Source of the DNA: Marinobacter xestospongiae
GTDB taxonomy: Bacteria; Pseudomonadota; Gammaproteobacteria; Pseudomonadales; Oleiphilaceae
Assembly: GCF_023156385.1 (NCBI RefSeq)
Contig: NZ_JAKZAK010000027.1
Coordinates: 1 to 64,000, forward strand
Length of the DNA: 64,000 nucleotides
Direction of reading: 5' to 3'
Below are positions 9,509-18,477 of this stretch, piece after piece (positions within the stretch are counted from its first letter, which is position 1; each line of letters opens with the position of its first letter). The notes under the pieces are model-generated. The model searched no databases. It was given only the letters and a program-made list of their open reading frames with translations, and had not been told where the DNA came from. Made by a program: the position numbers and the translations under genes.

Positions 9509-10207
9509 ATGGCGGCGAATGGAACAGCCCTGCGACATCTTGTACGACTTCTACTCCTGGTGATTGGACTGCAGCTGGCCGCCTGTGCCGGTCAGCCGCA
9601 ACCGGCCAACCTCGACCGGGCCCAGGCCGGCAGTGCGGAAACGCCGTTGATGGCCGCGGTGGCCAGTGGAGATCTGCCACGGGTGCAGACCCTGGCGGAC
9701 CAGGGCGCGGCCCTCAATACCCTGACCGAACAGGGAACGCCGCTGGCACTGGCGGTACGGCGTGGTGAAGACCGGATTGCCTGGTACCTGCTGAGTCGGG
9801 GGGCCTCACCGGACTACGCCGGCGCGGACGGCATGACACCACTGATGCTGGCGGCGGCGGATGGTGAACGGCGGCTGGTGCAGTTGTTGCTCTCCGCTGG
9901 CGCCAACGTCAACGCTGAAAGCCAGAACGGGCAGACTCCGGTGCTGCTGGCGGCCCGTGGCGGCCACCTGGCGGTGGTCAAGGTGCTGCTGTCTGCCGGT
10001 GCCAACGTCAACGTCAGCCAGAATGGCCGCTCGCTGCTGATGCACGTGGTCTCCGGCGGCGATCTGTTGACCACCGAGGCGGTCATTGCGGCGGGCGCGG
10101 AGGTCAATTATCGCGGCGATCAGGGCCGGTCCGCTCTGGACCTGGCCCGGGCCGGCGGTTTCCGCGACATCGAGATGCTGCTGATCCAGGCTGGCGCGGA
10201 AACCTGA
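9509..10207 (+). CDS. Ankyrin-repeat lipoprotein
   Basis: 232 residues. The N-terminus is a lipoprotein signal (LLLLVIGLQ then LAAC, modified Cys at residue 26), so it is probably anchored in the envelope. The rest is four to five ankyrin repeats, with typical GMTPLMLAAADGERRLVQLLL, GQTPVLLAARGGHLAVVKVLL and GRSLLMHVVSGGD units and the repeated SAGANVN turn. Ankyrin repeats mediate protein contacts; the partner is unknown. It stands alone, with about 90 bases separating it from tmcA. Confidence 0.8.
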   Translation: MAANGTALRHLVRLLLLVIGLQLAACAGQPQPANLDRAQAGSAETPLMAAVASGDLPRVQTLADQGAALNTLTEQGTPLALAVRRGEDRIAWYLLSRGASPDYAGADGMTPLMLAAADGERRLVQLLLSAGANVNAESQNGQTPVLLAARGGHLAVVKVLLSAGANVNVSQNGRSLLMHVVSGGDLLTTEAVIAAGAEVNYRGDQGRSALDLARAGGFRDIEMLLIQAGAET

Positions 10208-10234
10208 GGTGGGTGCCCCTGGGCGCACTAGTTA

Positions 10235-11335
10235 CTAAACCAGATCCAGTGGCGACGGCTGGTGGCCCCACGGAGGCGCGAAACGGCTTTCCACCAGCTC
10301 TCCGGGCACCTCCCGAACGCTGCCGTGCTGCCAGCGTGGTGACTGGTCGCGATCAATAAGGCGGGCGCGAATGCCTTCCCGGAAATCCGCGGCCTGGCTG
10401 CAGTTAAGCGCCAGTGCCAGCTCCATCGTCAGACTGTCCCTGAGCGACATCTGCTGGCCCCGCTGTAATTGCTCCGACACCAGCCAGGGGGTGACCGGAC
10501 AGCCCTGACGCAGGTTGGCGATGCAGGCCTGCCACCAGTCATTACCCTCATCCGCCGCCAGCAGGCGATCGACAATGTCCGGCAGGGCGCCCTGACGGCA
10601 CAGGTGGGCGATCGCCTGTTCGTGTTGCGCCAGCTGGCTGTCCGGCAGCGCGGTCGGGTGCTGGCTGGCGAACTGGTTGATCAGACGGTGGAGCCGGTTG
10701 TCGTCGGCGGCCACCCGCCCGGTCCAGGCCTGAGCCTGAATCTGGCTCACCAGTGCCTGGCGGGACTGTGCTGGCACCGCCAGATCGGCGAGCCCGACCC
10801 GCAGGGCATCGCTGGCGTTCAGTTGCGCCCCGGTCAGTCCCAGAAACAACCCCAGGCCCGCCGGCAGCCGGTTCAGGAACCAGCTGGCGCCCACATCCGG
10901 CAGCAGGCCAATGCGGACTTCCGGCATCGCCAGTGCCACCTCGGGGCCCACCAGCCGGTAGCGGCAGGCGGACAGCAGCCCCATGCCGGCGCCGAAAGCG
11001 ACTCCTTCAGCCAGCGCCACCACCGGCTTGGGGTAGCGATGGAGCCGGTACATCAGCCGGTATTCGCGGGAGAAGATGCCTTCGACGGTGCGGCTGTCGC
11101 CCTCGCACAGTGCCCGGTAAAGGGTTTTCAGGTCGGCGCCTGAGCAAAAGGCGGTGTCATCCCGGCTGTCCAGCAGCACCAGGCACACCTGCTCATCCTG
11201 CTCCCAGCGGTCAAGCGCCGACAACAGATCATCCAGCATGGTTTCGCTGAGTGCATTGAGGCTGGCAGGGGCATCCAGGGTCAGGTGACCAAGGCGGCCC
11301 TGCTGGCAGGCCAGTTCGTTTACCAGGATGGACAT
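10235..11335 (-). CDS. Enoyl-CoA hydratase/isomerase family protein (3-hydroxyisobutyryl-CoA hydrolase-like)
   Basis: 366 residues. Crotonase-fold motifs are clear: LNALSETM early, AFCSGADLKTLY (oxyanion-hole region), and VVALAEGVAFGAGMGLLSACRYRLV followed by AMPEVRIGLLPDVGASWFLNRLPAGLGLFLGLTG. The extra C-terminal domain (ASQHPTALPDS..., TMELALALNCSQAADFREGIRARLIDRDQSPRW) and the length point to the ECH_2 subfamily, which includes 3-hydroxyisobutyryl-CoA hydrolase of valine breakdown. No other valine-degradation gene is adjacent, so the substrate is inferred from family only. It is convergent with the ankyrin gene, 27 bases apart. Confidence 0.85.
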   Translation of the reverse strand: MSILVNELACQQGRLGHLTLDAPASLNALSETMLDDLLSALDRWEQDEQVCLVLLDSRDDTAFCSGADLKTLYRALCEGDSRTVEGIFSREYRLMYRLHRYPKPVVALAEGVAFGAGMGLLSACRYRLVGPEVALAMPEVRIGLLPDVGASWFLNRLPAGLGLFLGLTGAQLNASDALRVGLADLAVPAQSRQALVSQIQAQAWTGRVAADDNRLHRLINQFASQHPTALPDSQLAQHEQAIAHLCRQGALPDIVDRLLAADEGNDWWQACIANLRQGCPVTPWLVSEQLQRGQQMSLRDSLTMELALALNCSQAADFREGIRARLIDRDQSPRWQHGSVREVPGELVESRFAPPWGHQPSPLDLV

Positions 11336-11370
11336 TCACACTTCTCCGTTGGTTGATCAGAGGCTCCCTC

Positions 11371-11423
11371 GTGTCCCGAGCGGTTAATTCGCACTAGATC
11401 AGCGAATTACCCGCTCGGGACGC
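11371..11423. repeat. Long inverted repeat with 9-base loop
   Basis: The left arm 11373-11392 (GTCCCGAGCGGTTAATTCGC) pairs with the right arm 11402-11421 at 19 of 20 positions. The loop is ACTAGATCA (11393-11401). The right arm resembles a sequence near the window start (about 52-76), sharing CGAATTA, CGGGAC and CTGG in the same spacing. This suggests a dispersed palindromic element. No T-tract follows, so it is not an ordinary intrinsic terminator. Confidence 0.6.
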
Positions 11424-11606
11424 TGGAACACTGCGAGCTTATCCTGTCCCCGAGTGTGACGGTAGCGCAGGGCCCGGGGAAGGGGACAAACGTCGATTGC
11501 GGGCGGTGCTGCCAAAATCCTGTTGCCCGCCGGTTACGTATGGGTCTGGTGACCCCCTGGGGGTGATACGACAACGGTTCCAAAGTCGTAACTTGATCTA
11601 TCGCAT

Positions 11607-11634
11607 TTGAGCGGTTAGGGGGCTATGTTATAAA
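11607..11634 (+). promoter_or_regulatory. Sigma70-type promoter of cytochrome c gene
   Basis: TTGAGC (11607-11612) and TATAAA (11629-11634) are separated by 16 bases. Transcription would begin near 11641, about 47 bases before the ATG at 11688. Prediction from consensus only. Confidence 0.5.
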
Positions 11635-11687
11635 TCCGGCCCTCGGGCCCCAGGGCTTACATAAAAACCGATGAGAGGGTAGCACCC

Positions 11688-12014
11688 ATGAAGCTGAAAC
11701 ACTTTGTTCTGACAGGCGCCGTTGCACTGGCGGCGGTTCCAGGTTTGGCGACAGCCGGCGATGCCGCAGCAGGGCAGGCCAAAGCGGCGGTTTGTGCAGC
11801 CTGCCATGGCCAGAATGGTGTTGCACAGATTCCCATGTACCCGAATCTGGCGGGCCAGAATGAGGCCTATCTGGTCAGCTCCCTGAAAGCCTACCGTTCC
11901 AAGGAGCGCAATGGCGGCCAGGCAGCGGTGATGCAGGCTCAGGCAGCGGCACTGAGCGATGAGGATATTGCCAACCTGGCGGCCTACTTCGCCAGCCTGC
12001 CAGCCGGCGGTTAA
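11688..12014 (+). CDS. Small periplasmic class I cytochrome c
   Basis: 108 residues with a signal peptide (cleavage near ATAGDAAAG) and one haem-attachment motif CAACH. The methionine ligand is probably in the VMQAQAAALSDEDI region, and YLVSSLKAYRSKERNG is a typical c4/c553-like segment. It carries one electron in the periplasm, probably to a terminal oxidase. The protein is a single-haem, half-length version of cytochrome c4. It stands alone between a predicted promoter and a strong palindromic stem-loop, which suggests monocistronic expression. Confidence 0.9.
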   Translation: MKLKHFVLTGAVALAAVPGLATAGDAAAGQAKAAVCAACHGQNGVAQIPMYPNLAGQNEAYLVSSLKAYRSKERNGGQAAVMQAQAAALSDEDIANLAAYFASLPAGG

Positions 12015-12026
12015 TCCTGGTGGAAT

Positions 12027-12048
12027 GGCCGGAGCCCGGGCTCCGGCC
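12027..12048. terminator. 22-base perfect palindrome between convergent genes
   Basis: A GGCCGGAGC arm pairs perfectly with GCTCCGGCC around CCGG. It sits between the cytochrome stop (12014) and the ppnN stop (12057) and can fold identically on both strands. No clear U-tract, so it is a likely transcript-end stem-loop rather than a textbook terminator. Confidence 0.5.
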
Positions 12049-12056
12049 TTGGCCAC

Positions 12057-13439
12057 TCAGGCGGCGCCGCGAATGATGCGGTAGCTGGGGTGGTAGGACA
12101 CCGAGCCGGGCAGTTTCATCCGGTTCTGCTGTACGAAGGCCGCCAGCATTTCCTCCAGGGGCTCCAGCAGGGCCGGGTCTCCGGCAATCTCGAACGGCCC
12201 CTTTTGCTGTATCTGACGAATCCCCTGTTCCTTGACGTTGCCGGCGACAATGCCACTGAAGGCCTTGCGCAGATTGGCGGCGATCAGGTGAACCGGCTGG
12301 TTCTGGTGCAGCTCCAGCGCCCGCATGGTCTCGTGGGTGGGTTCAAACGGCAGCTGGAACACCGGATCGATTTTCAGCATCCAGTTGAAGTGGTAGGCGT
12401 CCTGCATGGCGCGTCGGAACACCGCCACGTCGTCCATACCTTTCTTCATGATCTGCGCCACCCGCACCGGGTCATCAATCACGATCTCGTATTTGCTCGC
12501 CGCCTCTTCGCCCAGGGCATTGCGGATGAAACGGTCGATCATCTCGAAATAGTCGGCGTTCTCCTTGCGACCGGTGAACACCACCGGGAAGGGCAGGTCG
12601 CGGTTGTCCGGATGCAGCAGAATGCCCAGCAGGTAGAGAATTTCCTCGGCCGTGCCGACGCCACCGGGGAACACGATAACGCCGTGTCCGGCGCGCACAA
12701 AGGCCTCCAGCCGTTTCTCGATGTCCGGCATGATCACCAGTTCGTTGACGATCGGGTTGGGGGCCTCGGCGCCAATGATCGCCGGTTCGGTGATGCCGAT
12801 GTAGCGGCCATCCTTCACCCGCTGTTTGGCGTGGCCGATGGTAGCGCCCTTCATCGGTCCCTTCATGGCACCGGGGCCACAGCCGGTCACGATGCTCAGG
12901 CCGCGCAGGCCGAGCTGATGCCCGACGTCCTTGCTGTAGGTGTACTCCTCGCGGTTGATGGAGTGGCCGCCCCAGCACACCACCAGATCGGGCTGGCGAC
13001 CGGCCTGCAGCACCCGGGCGTTGCGGAGAATGTGGAAGATCAGGTTGGTGATGTCCTCCGGGTCGTCGCGGCGAAAGCCGGCGGCGGAGCTGGGAATGGA
13101 GTGGGAATAGACGATGTCCCGCAGCACTGAAAATAAATGTTCCCGGTTGGCCCGCAGCATGTCGCCGTCGACAAAGGCGCTCGCCGGGGCGTTGATCAGT
13201 TCCAGCTTGAGCCCCCGGGGCTGGGGCACCAGGCGGATGTCGAAATCGGCGTGCTGTTCCATCAGGCTCTTGCAGTCGTCGGCTTCGACGCCCGTGTTGA
13301 GCACCGCCAGGGCGCATTGCCGGAACAGCCGATAGAGACCGCCTTCACTGCGGTCCTTGAGGCGGTTGACTTCGTGGTTGGACAGTATTTCGAGACTGCC
13401 CTCCGGGGATACCAGTGCGTTGATGGTGGGTTCACTCAT
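12057..13439 (-). CDS. ppnN: Nucleotide 5'-monophosphate nucleosidase PpnN (LOG family)
   Basis: Cleaves nucleotide monophosphates into base and ribose 5-phosphate; in Escherichia coli it is a (p)ppGpp-regulated enzyme. The 460-residue protein has the N-terminal PpnN domain, the LOG/lysine-decarboxylase-like core and a C-terminal extension. The core carries VTGCGPGAMKGPMKGA and the signature PGGVGTAEEILYLLG, preceded by a glycine-rich VVCWGGHS segment. Length and full-length pattern separate PpnN from the short cytokinin-activating LOG proteins. Upstream, AGGAG stands 11 bases before the ATG. Confidence 0.92.
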   Translation of the reverse strand: MSEPTINALVSPEGSLEILSNHEVNRLKDRSEGGLYRLFRQCALAVLNTGVEADDCKSLMEQHADFDIRLVPQPRGLKLELINAPASAFVDGDMLRANREHLFSVLRDIVYSHSIPSSAAGFRRDDPEDITNLIFHILRNARVLQAGRQPDLVVCWGGHSINREEYTYSKDVGHQLGLRGLSIVTGCGPGAMKGPMKGATIGHAKQRVKDGRYIGITEPAIIGAEAPNPIVNELVIMPDIEKRLEAFVRAGHGVIVFPGGVGTAEEILYLLGILLHPDNRDLPFPVVFTGRKENADYFEMIDRFIRNALGEEAASKYEIVIDDPVRVAQIMKKGMDDVAVFRRAMQDAYHFNWMLKIDPVFQLPFEPTHETMRALELHQNQPVHLIAANLRKAFSGIVAGNVKEQGIRQIQQKGPFEIAGDPALLEPLEEMLAAFVQQNRMKLPGSVSYHPSYRIIRGAA

Positions 13440-13514
13440 GAACAGACGTGCTCCTGTCAGGCGAAGAGTACCGGTCCTTACCTCTAACTTAGCCCATTTC
13501 CGTGGGCGCTGATT

Positions 13515-13542
13515 TTGAGGCTCTGCCGGAACAGGTTACACT
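13515..13542 (+). promoter_or_regulatory. Sigma70-type promoter of thiI
   Basis: TTGAGG (13515-13520) and TACACT (13537-13542) with a 16-base spacer lie about 50 bases before the thiI ATG. Consensus-based prediction. Confidence 0.4.
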
Positions 13543-13590
13543 AAGCGCTTTCTCCTCTTTACGCCACCCAGCCAGAAGTCGATTCCCGTC

Positions 13591-15045
13591 ATGAAATTCC
13601 TGATTCGTCCCGCGTCGGAAGTTGCGATCAAAAGCAAGCCTGTCCGCCGCCAGCAGATGCGCCAACTGCGCCAGAATGTCCGCAAGATCCTGATCCGGCT
13701 GGACCCGGACATCGCTGTCGAGGGCAGCTGGGACCGCATCAATGTGGATGTGCCGGACGACCGCAGCCTGGCCGGACCGGTGGTCGATGAGCTGGTGCGG
13801 ATTCCCGGCATCTCCACCATCCAGGAGGTGGCCGCGTTTCCGTTGGTGGATATGGACGACGTCGCCGCCAAAACGGTGGAGGCCTTTGCCGCCGAGCTGG
13901 CTGGCAAGACCTTCGCAGTCAGGGCCAAGCGCACCGGCACCCACAGTTTCAACTCCCTTGATCTGGAACGTCATGTTGGTGGCGCACTGCTGAGCGCTTC
14001 CGAAGCTCGCGGGGTGAGTCTCAAGGCACCGGAAGTTGAGGTGCGTATCGAGGTCCAGCAGGAAGAATTCATGGTGGCCCGTCGCCGTCACCGGGGTATG
14101 GGCGGCTACCCCCTGGGCAGTATCGAGTCGGTCATGACACTGATCTCCGGTGGCTATGACTCCTCGGTGGCAGCCTATCTGATGCTGCGCCGGGGCCTGC
14201 GTACCCACTACCTGTTCTTCAATCTGGGCGGCACAGCCCATGAAGTGGGGGTGCGCCAGGTGGTGCACTATCTGTGGCAGCGGTACGGCTCGTCCCACCA
14301 TGCCAAGTTCATCTCGGTGCCGTTTGATGGCGTGGTGGCGGAAATCATGCGGTCGGTGAATAACCGCCACTGGGGCGTGGTGCTGAAGCGGGAAATGCTG
14401 CGGGCGGCGTCTGCGATTGCCGACGGCCAGAACACCGAAGGCCTGGTGATGGGCGATGCGGTGGCCCAGGTGTCGAGTCAGACCCTCACCAACCTCAACG
14501 TGGTCGACCGGGCCAGCGAGCAGGTGGTGCTGCGGCCGCTGATTGCGATGGACAAGGAGCAGATCATCAAGGTGGCCCGTGACATCGGCACCGAGTCGTT
14601 CGCCCGCACCATGCCGGAATACTGCGGCGTGATCTCCCAGAAACCGGCGACCCGAGCCAAGCTGGTGCGGGTAGAGTACTGCGAATCCCAGATGGACCCG
14701 GCGGTATTGCAGCAGGCGATTGAGCAGCGTACCGAGACCTCGGTCGCCGACCTGATGGATACCCTCACCACGCCGGAGGACGTGGAGCTGGTGCCGACAC
14801 CGGCGGTGGCGGATGTGATCATCGATGTGCGTCACCCCTCCGAAGAGGAGCGGGCGCCGCTGGATCTGCCCAGCAACGAGATCCTGCGCATTCCCTTCTA
14901 CGAACTGAACCAGCAGATCGGCCAGCTGCCCAAGGATCGCCAGTACCTGCTGTACTGCGACCGCGGCTCCATGAGCCGCATGCACGCCGGCCATCTCAGG
15001 GCCGAAGGCTATAGCAACGTCAAGGTCTATGCGCCGAACGCCTAA
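13591..15045 (+). CDS. thiI: tRNA 4-thiouridine synthetase/sulfurtransferase ThiI
   Basis: Introduces sulfur at U8 of tRNA and supplies sulfur for the thiazole of thiamine. The 484 residues show an N-terminal ferredoxin-like/THUMP region. A PP-loop ATP-binding motif SGGYDS lies at residues 186-191. A C-terminal rhodanese domain has the persulfide-carrying Cys in YCDRGSMS at residue 456, the same position as in Escherichia coli. The rhodanese domain is full length, so both functions should be retained. The last four bases overlap the convergent amidohydrolase gene. Confidence 0.95.
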   Translation: MKFLIRPASEVAIKSKPVRRQQMRQLRQNVRKILIRLDPDIAVEGSWDRINVDVPDDRSLAGPVVDELVRIPGISTIQEVAAFPLVDMDDVAAKTVEAFAAELAGKTFAVRAKRTGTHSFNSLDLERHVGGALLSASEARGVSLKAPEVEVRIEVQQEEFMVARRRHRGMGGYPLGSIESVMTLISGGYDSSVAAYLMLRRGLRTHYLFFNLGGTAHEVGVRQVVHYLWQRYGSSHHAKFISVPFDGVVAEIMRSVNNRHWGVVLKREMLRAASAIADGQNTEGLVMGDAVAQVSSQTLTNLNVVDRASEQVVLRPLIAMDKEQIIKVARDIGTESFARTMPEYCGVISQKPATRAKLVRVEYCESQMDPAVLQQAIEQRTETSVADLMDTLTTPEDVELVPTPAVADVIIDVRHPSEEERAPLDLPSNEILRIPFYELNQQIGQLPKDRQYLLYCDRGSMSRMHAGHLRAEGYSNVKVYAPNA

Positions 15046-16058
15046 CCCTCCAGCCCCTTAAAGAACTGCTGCACGTTCGTGCTCAGTGCTTCCAGGTCGT
15101 AGCCGCCCTCCTGAACCACCAGGGTGGGCAGGCCGGCCAGGCGGATCTGGTTGCCGAGGCGACAGAAACCTTCTGAGCTCACGTCCACCTTGGCCTGAGG
15201 GTCGTTGCGGTAGATGTCGAAGCCCAGTGTCAGTACCAGGGCATCAGGCTGGAACAGCTTGATGGCGCTCAGGGCTTCCGTCAGCTTGTCAAAGAAGACC
15301 TCCTCCGGAGAGCCGTGGGGCATCGGCAGATTGATGTTGTAGCCCAGGCCTTCTCCCTCACCGCGTTCGTCCTCGTAGCCACTGACCACCGGGTAGAAAT
15401 TGGTGGGGTCGCCGTGGATGGAGACGTACAGCACATCGTTGCGATGGTAGAAAATCTCCTGAATGCCCTGGCCGTGGTGCATGTCGGTGTCGAGGATGGC
15501 GATCCGCGGGAAACGGGCGGTGAGCTTCTCCGCAGCGATGGCGGCGTTGTTGAGGTAACAGAACCCGCCGGCGGCATCACGGCGGGCATGGTGGCCGGGT
15601 GGGCGGCATACCGCGTAACTGGTGCGCTCGCCGGCCATCAGCGCGTCGGCGGCGCCGAGAGCGGTCTGCGCCGACCAGTAGGCGGCCTCCCAGGTGTTGG
15701 CGCCGATGGGACAACTGCCATCGGCGAGGTAGCGGGCGGCCTCGGCGAGAATGCCGCGCAGGGCGTTGGGGGAGCGGACGAAGATGTTGGACATGACCTC
15801 ATCGCCCCAGTCGTCGCCCATCTCCAGCCAGCGTGGGTGGGCGGACTTGAGGAATCTCAGGTAACTCAGGTCGTGAACCCGGGCGATGGTGCCGGAGCCC
15901 TGGTCGGCCGGAGTCAGCACCGGAACGTCCATGGCCCGCAGGCCTGCAAGCATCTCGCCGGTACGGTCCGGCACCTCCTGAGGCTTACGCATCTGGCCCC
16001 GGGTAAAGTACGTCTTGGGGATGTGCAGATCCTGTGACGGGTGGAAATAGGCTTTCAT
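15042..16058 (-). CDS. Acetylpolyamine amidohydrolase / histone-deacetylase-family enzyme
   Basis: 338 residues. Zinc-dependent deacetylase motifs are complete: CRPPGHHA (catalytic His pair), LDTDMHHGQG (zinc Asp and His), LGFDIYRNDP (second zinc Asp) and the closing EGGY tyrosine. The whole-length pattern is that of bacterial acetylpolyamine amidohydrolase (AphA of Mycoplana type), including TWEAAYWSAQTAL and VSIHGDPTNFYP. It would deacetylate acetylputrescine or related amides in the cytoplasm. The frame is open 45 codons further upstream, but ATG 16058 has GGAGG seven bases before it. It is divergent from gabD, fitting a polyamine to GABA to succinate route. Confidence 0.85.
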   Translation of the reverse strand: MKAYFHPSQDLHIPKTYFTRGQMRKPQEVPDRTGEMLAGLRAMDVPVLTPADQGSGTIARVHDLSYLRFLKSAHPRWLEMGDDWGDEVMSNIFVRSPNALRGILAEAARYLADGSCPIGANTWEAAYWSAQTALGAADALMAGERTSYAVCRPPGHHARRDAAGGFCYLNNAAIAAEKLTARFPRIAILDTDMHHGQGIQEIFYHRNDVLYVSIHGDPTNFYPVVSGYEDERGEGEGLGYNINLPMPHGSPEEVFFDKLTEALSAIKLFQPDALVLTLGFDIYRNDPQAKVDVSSEGFCRLGNQIRLAGLPTLVVQEGGYDLEALSTNVQQFFKGLEG

Positions 16059-16317
16059 TGACCGACCTCCTGACGTTCCATGGTAGTTCGAGTATAGGCA
16101 GGGAAATCGACCTAAGGTCAAGGCGGCCAACCGTTTTTTTGTGCTGATGAATTTCTCGCCAGGTGGCTTTACACCGGCGCGGTCAACGACCAAGATGAGT
16201 CGGGTATACCCGGACAGGAAGCCGGCAGTGGTTTCCTGAGGACGGATTGCACCCCGCCTTCGATTCCAGGAGCCCGGTGCAGTCCGCCGTCGTGCACCGA
16301 ACCCGTGAGGAGCGAAG

Positions 16318-17769
16318 ATGATTCAGTCCCCCCTGTTGACTCAGTTCACCGGATACATCGACGGCCAATGGACGCCCCAGACCGACGACCGGTTTCAGGT
16401 ATTCAATCCCGCCACCGGTGATGTCATCGCCGAGGTGGCATCCCTGTCGGCGGACCAGGTGAGCCAGGCTATTGAGGCCGGTCAGTCGGCGCTCAGGCTG
16501 ATGCAGCCATACCCGTTGGAAACCCGTCGTCGCTGGCTGGAAGAGATCCGCGATGCCCTGACTGAACACCGGGACGAGATTGGCCGCATACTCTGTGCCG
16601 AGCATGGCAAGCCCCTGGCCGAAGCCAAAGGGGAAGCCGATTACGCCGCCGGTTTCTTTGACTATTGCGCCCGCCACATTGGTGCGCTGGAGCCTCACGA
16701 ACTGCCGGAGCGGGCCCGTAACTGCAGTTGGACGGTGCACTACCGGCCAATCGGCGTGGTGGGCCTGATCACGCCCTGGAACTTCCCCATCGGCATGATC
16801 GCCAAGAAGCTGTCGGCGGCGTTGGCCGCCGGTTGCCCCTCGGTGATCAAGCCGGCCAGCGAAACCCCATTGACGATGATTGCGCTGTTCAGCCTGATGG
16901 ATCAGCACACGTCGATTCCGCGAGGTATGGTCAATCTGGTGATGGGTAAGGCGTCGGTGATTGGCAAGGTGCTGTGCGACAGCCCCGAAGTGCCGATGCT
17001 GTCGTTTACTGGCTCCACCGAAGTAGGCCGTCAGCTGATTCTCGATACCGCCCAGCAGGTCAAGAAACTGTCCCTGGAGCTGGGTGGCAATGCCCCCTTC
17101 ATCGTCTTCGCCGATGCCGATCTGGATGCCGCTGCTGACAATCTGATCGCCAACAAATTCCGTGGTGGTGGCCAGACCTGTGTCTGCGCCAACCGCATTT
17201 TTGTCCAGGATGAGGCGATGGCGGCGTTTGGCCAGAAACTGGCGGAGCGGGTCGAGCGGATGACCGTGGGCAATGGGATGGACGACGGCATCGACATTGG
17301 CCCGCTGATCAACCGGGCCGGCTGGGACAAGGTGCACCGCCACGTCAGTGACGCCCTGGACAAGGGCGGCCAGCTGGTGGCCGGTCCGGCGCCGGACAGC
17401 CTCAGCGGCGATAACCTGTTCTATCCGCCCAGTGTGGTTGCTGGTGTCACGTCGGACATGGCGTGCTTTCGGGAAGAAACCTTCGGTCCGCTGGTGCCCA
17501 TGGCGAGCTTCCGTACCGAGGACGAGGTGGTGGCTGCCGGCAATGACACCGAGTTCGGTCTGGCAGCCTACGTCTTCACCGCCGACGCCGAGCGCGCCCA
17601 GCGGGTGGCGGCGGGTTTGCGTTTCGGCCATGTCGGCTGGAACACCGGCACCGGTCCCACCCCTGAGGCTCCCTTTGGTGGCATGAAGGCATCCGGTATT
17701 GGTCGTGAAGGCGGGTTGGAAGGCCTGTTCGAGTTCATCGAACCCCAGACCATTCCTCGCGGCGACTGA
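16318..17769 (+). CDS. gabD: Succinate-semialdehyde dehydrogenase (NADP+)
   Basis: Oxidises succinate semialdehyde to succinate, the last step of GABA and polyamine nitrogen breakdown. The 483 residues carry the aldehyde dehydrogenase signature LELGG, with general-base Glu at 254. GGQTCVCANR follows, with the catalytic Cys at 288 and the second, redox-sensitive Cys at 290 that marks GabD. PWNFPIGMI and SFTGSTEVGR are also present. Start follows GAGGAG by six bases. No gabT or gabP is adjacent. Its divergent neighbour is the acetylpolyamine amidohydrolase. Confidence 0.92.
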   Translation: MIQSPLLTQFTGYIDGQWTPQTDDRFQVFNPATGDVIAEVASLSADQVSQAIEAGQSALRLMQPYPLETRRRWLEEIRDALTEHRDEIGRILCAEHGKPLAEAKGEADYAAGFFDYCARHIGALEPHELPERARNCSWTVHYRPIGVVGLITPWNFPIGMIAKKLSAALAAGCPSVIKPASETPLTMIALFSLMDQHTSIPRGMVNLVMGKASVIGKVLCDSPEVPMLSFTGSTEVGRQLILDTAQQVKKLSLELGGNAPFIVFADADLDAAADNLIANKFRGGGQTCVCANRIFVQDEAMAAFGQKLAERVERMTVGNGMDDGIDIGPLINRAGWDKVHRHVSDALDKGGQLVAGPAPDSLSGDNLFYPPSVVAGVTSDMACFREETFGPLVPMASFRTEDEVVAAGNDTEFGLAAYVFTADAERAQRVAAGLRFGHVGWNTGTGPTPEAPFGGMKASGIGREGGLEGLFEFIEPQTIPRGD

Positions 17770-17779
17770 CCTCCGTCCT

Positions 17780-18400
17780 CTAGAGCGACAGTGGCCAAAG
17801 GTCGTTGTCGACGATCAGCCAAACCGCAACCAGCAACAGGCAGGTACCGTACAGCCGGTTCTGGTTGCGGGCGAAACGCTGGCCGCTGCCCAGTCGCGCC
17901 AGCAGCGCCCCCGCCTTGATCCACACCAGGTGCATAGCCACGTTCAGCACCGCCAGCCACGCCACCAGCACCAGTGTGCCGGCTGCTCCGAACTGGGAGC
18001 GGGCGGCTTCGCCGAACAGCGAAAACATCAGCACCACCAACAGCCAGCCCTTGCCGTTCAGGGTCTGAATCGTCACGCCTTCGAAAAAGCCCAGGGCCGG
18101 CCGGGCATCCGCCTGGGCGGAGGACCCGCTGCGCAGGAAGCCTGTAGCCAGATAAACCAGATAGGCCGCGCCGGCGAGTTGCAACAGCGGCACCAGATAC
18201 GGGTAGCGGGCAACCACCTGGGCGAGTCCGAAGCCCACCACCAGCGACTGCACCAGGAATACCGTATCCACGCCCACCAGGAACGGCAGCGAGCGGCGCA
18301 CGCCCAGCTGTGCGCCGCAGGCGGCAAAGACGATGTTGGCGGGGCCGGGACTGAACACCAGTGGAAACATCACGCCCAGCCAGGGCATCAGTAAACTCAT
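17780..18400 (-). CDS. LysE/RhtB family amino-acid exporter
   Basis: About 206 residues, very hydrophobic, with six predicted membrane segments. The N-terminal MFPLVFSPGPANIVFAACGAQLG is the family signature (SPGPxN), followed by the typical glycine-rich second helix region. It exports an amino acid or similar small molecule; the substrate is unknown. ATG 18400 is preferred over the upstream Met, since GGAGGAG lies five bases before it. It follows the AraC-type regulator by 77 bases on the same strand, so the regulator probably controls it. Confidence 0.88.
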   Translation of the reverse strand: MSLLMPWLGVMFPLVFSPGPANIVFAACGAQLGVRRSLPFLVGVDTVFLVQSLVVGFGLAQVVARYPYLVPLLQLAGAAYLVYLATGFLRSGSSAQADARPALGFFEGVTIQTLNGKGWLLVVLMFSLFGEAARSQFGAAGTLVLVAWLAVLNVAMHLVWIKAGALLARLGSGQRFARNQNRLYGTCLLLVAVWLIVDNDLWPLSL

Positions 18401-18477
18401 AGCGACTCCTCCAGATTGAAGGTTCAGGGTACGGCGCAACGGCCGCTGGTCGCTTGTACAGAATTGCAGGCAGCCGG

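Larger units (their letters stand above)
11336..11687. other. Intergenic region with inverted repeat and cytochrome promoter
   Basis: 352 bases without a gene. The first third holds a long inverted repeat (11371-11423). The last 80 bases hold a sigma70-type promoter for the cytochrome gene. The middle part (about 11424-11600) is GC-rich, and I see nothing in it that I can name. Confidence 0.6.

Noticed and set aside
13489..14994. 501-codon minus-strand frame opposite thiI
   Set aside because: Shadow of thiI; His- and Gln-rich, no motif.
16183..17631. 482-codon minus-strand frame opposite gabD
   Set aside because: Shadow of gabD, low-complexity His/Gln/Arg composition.
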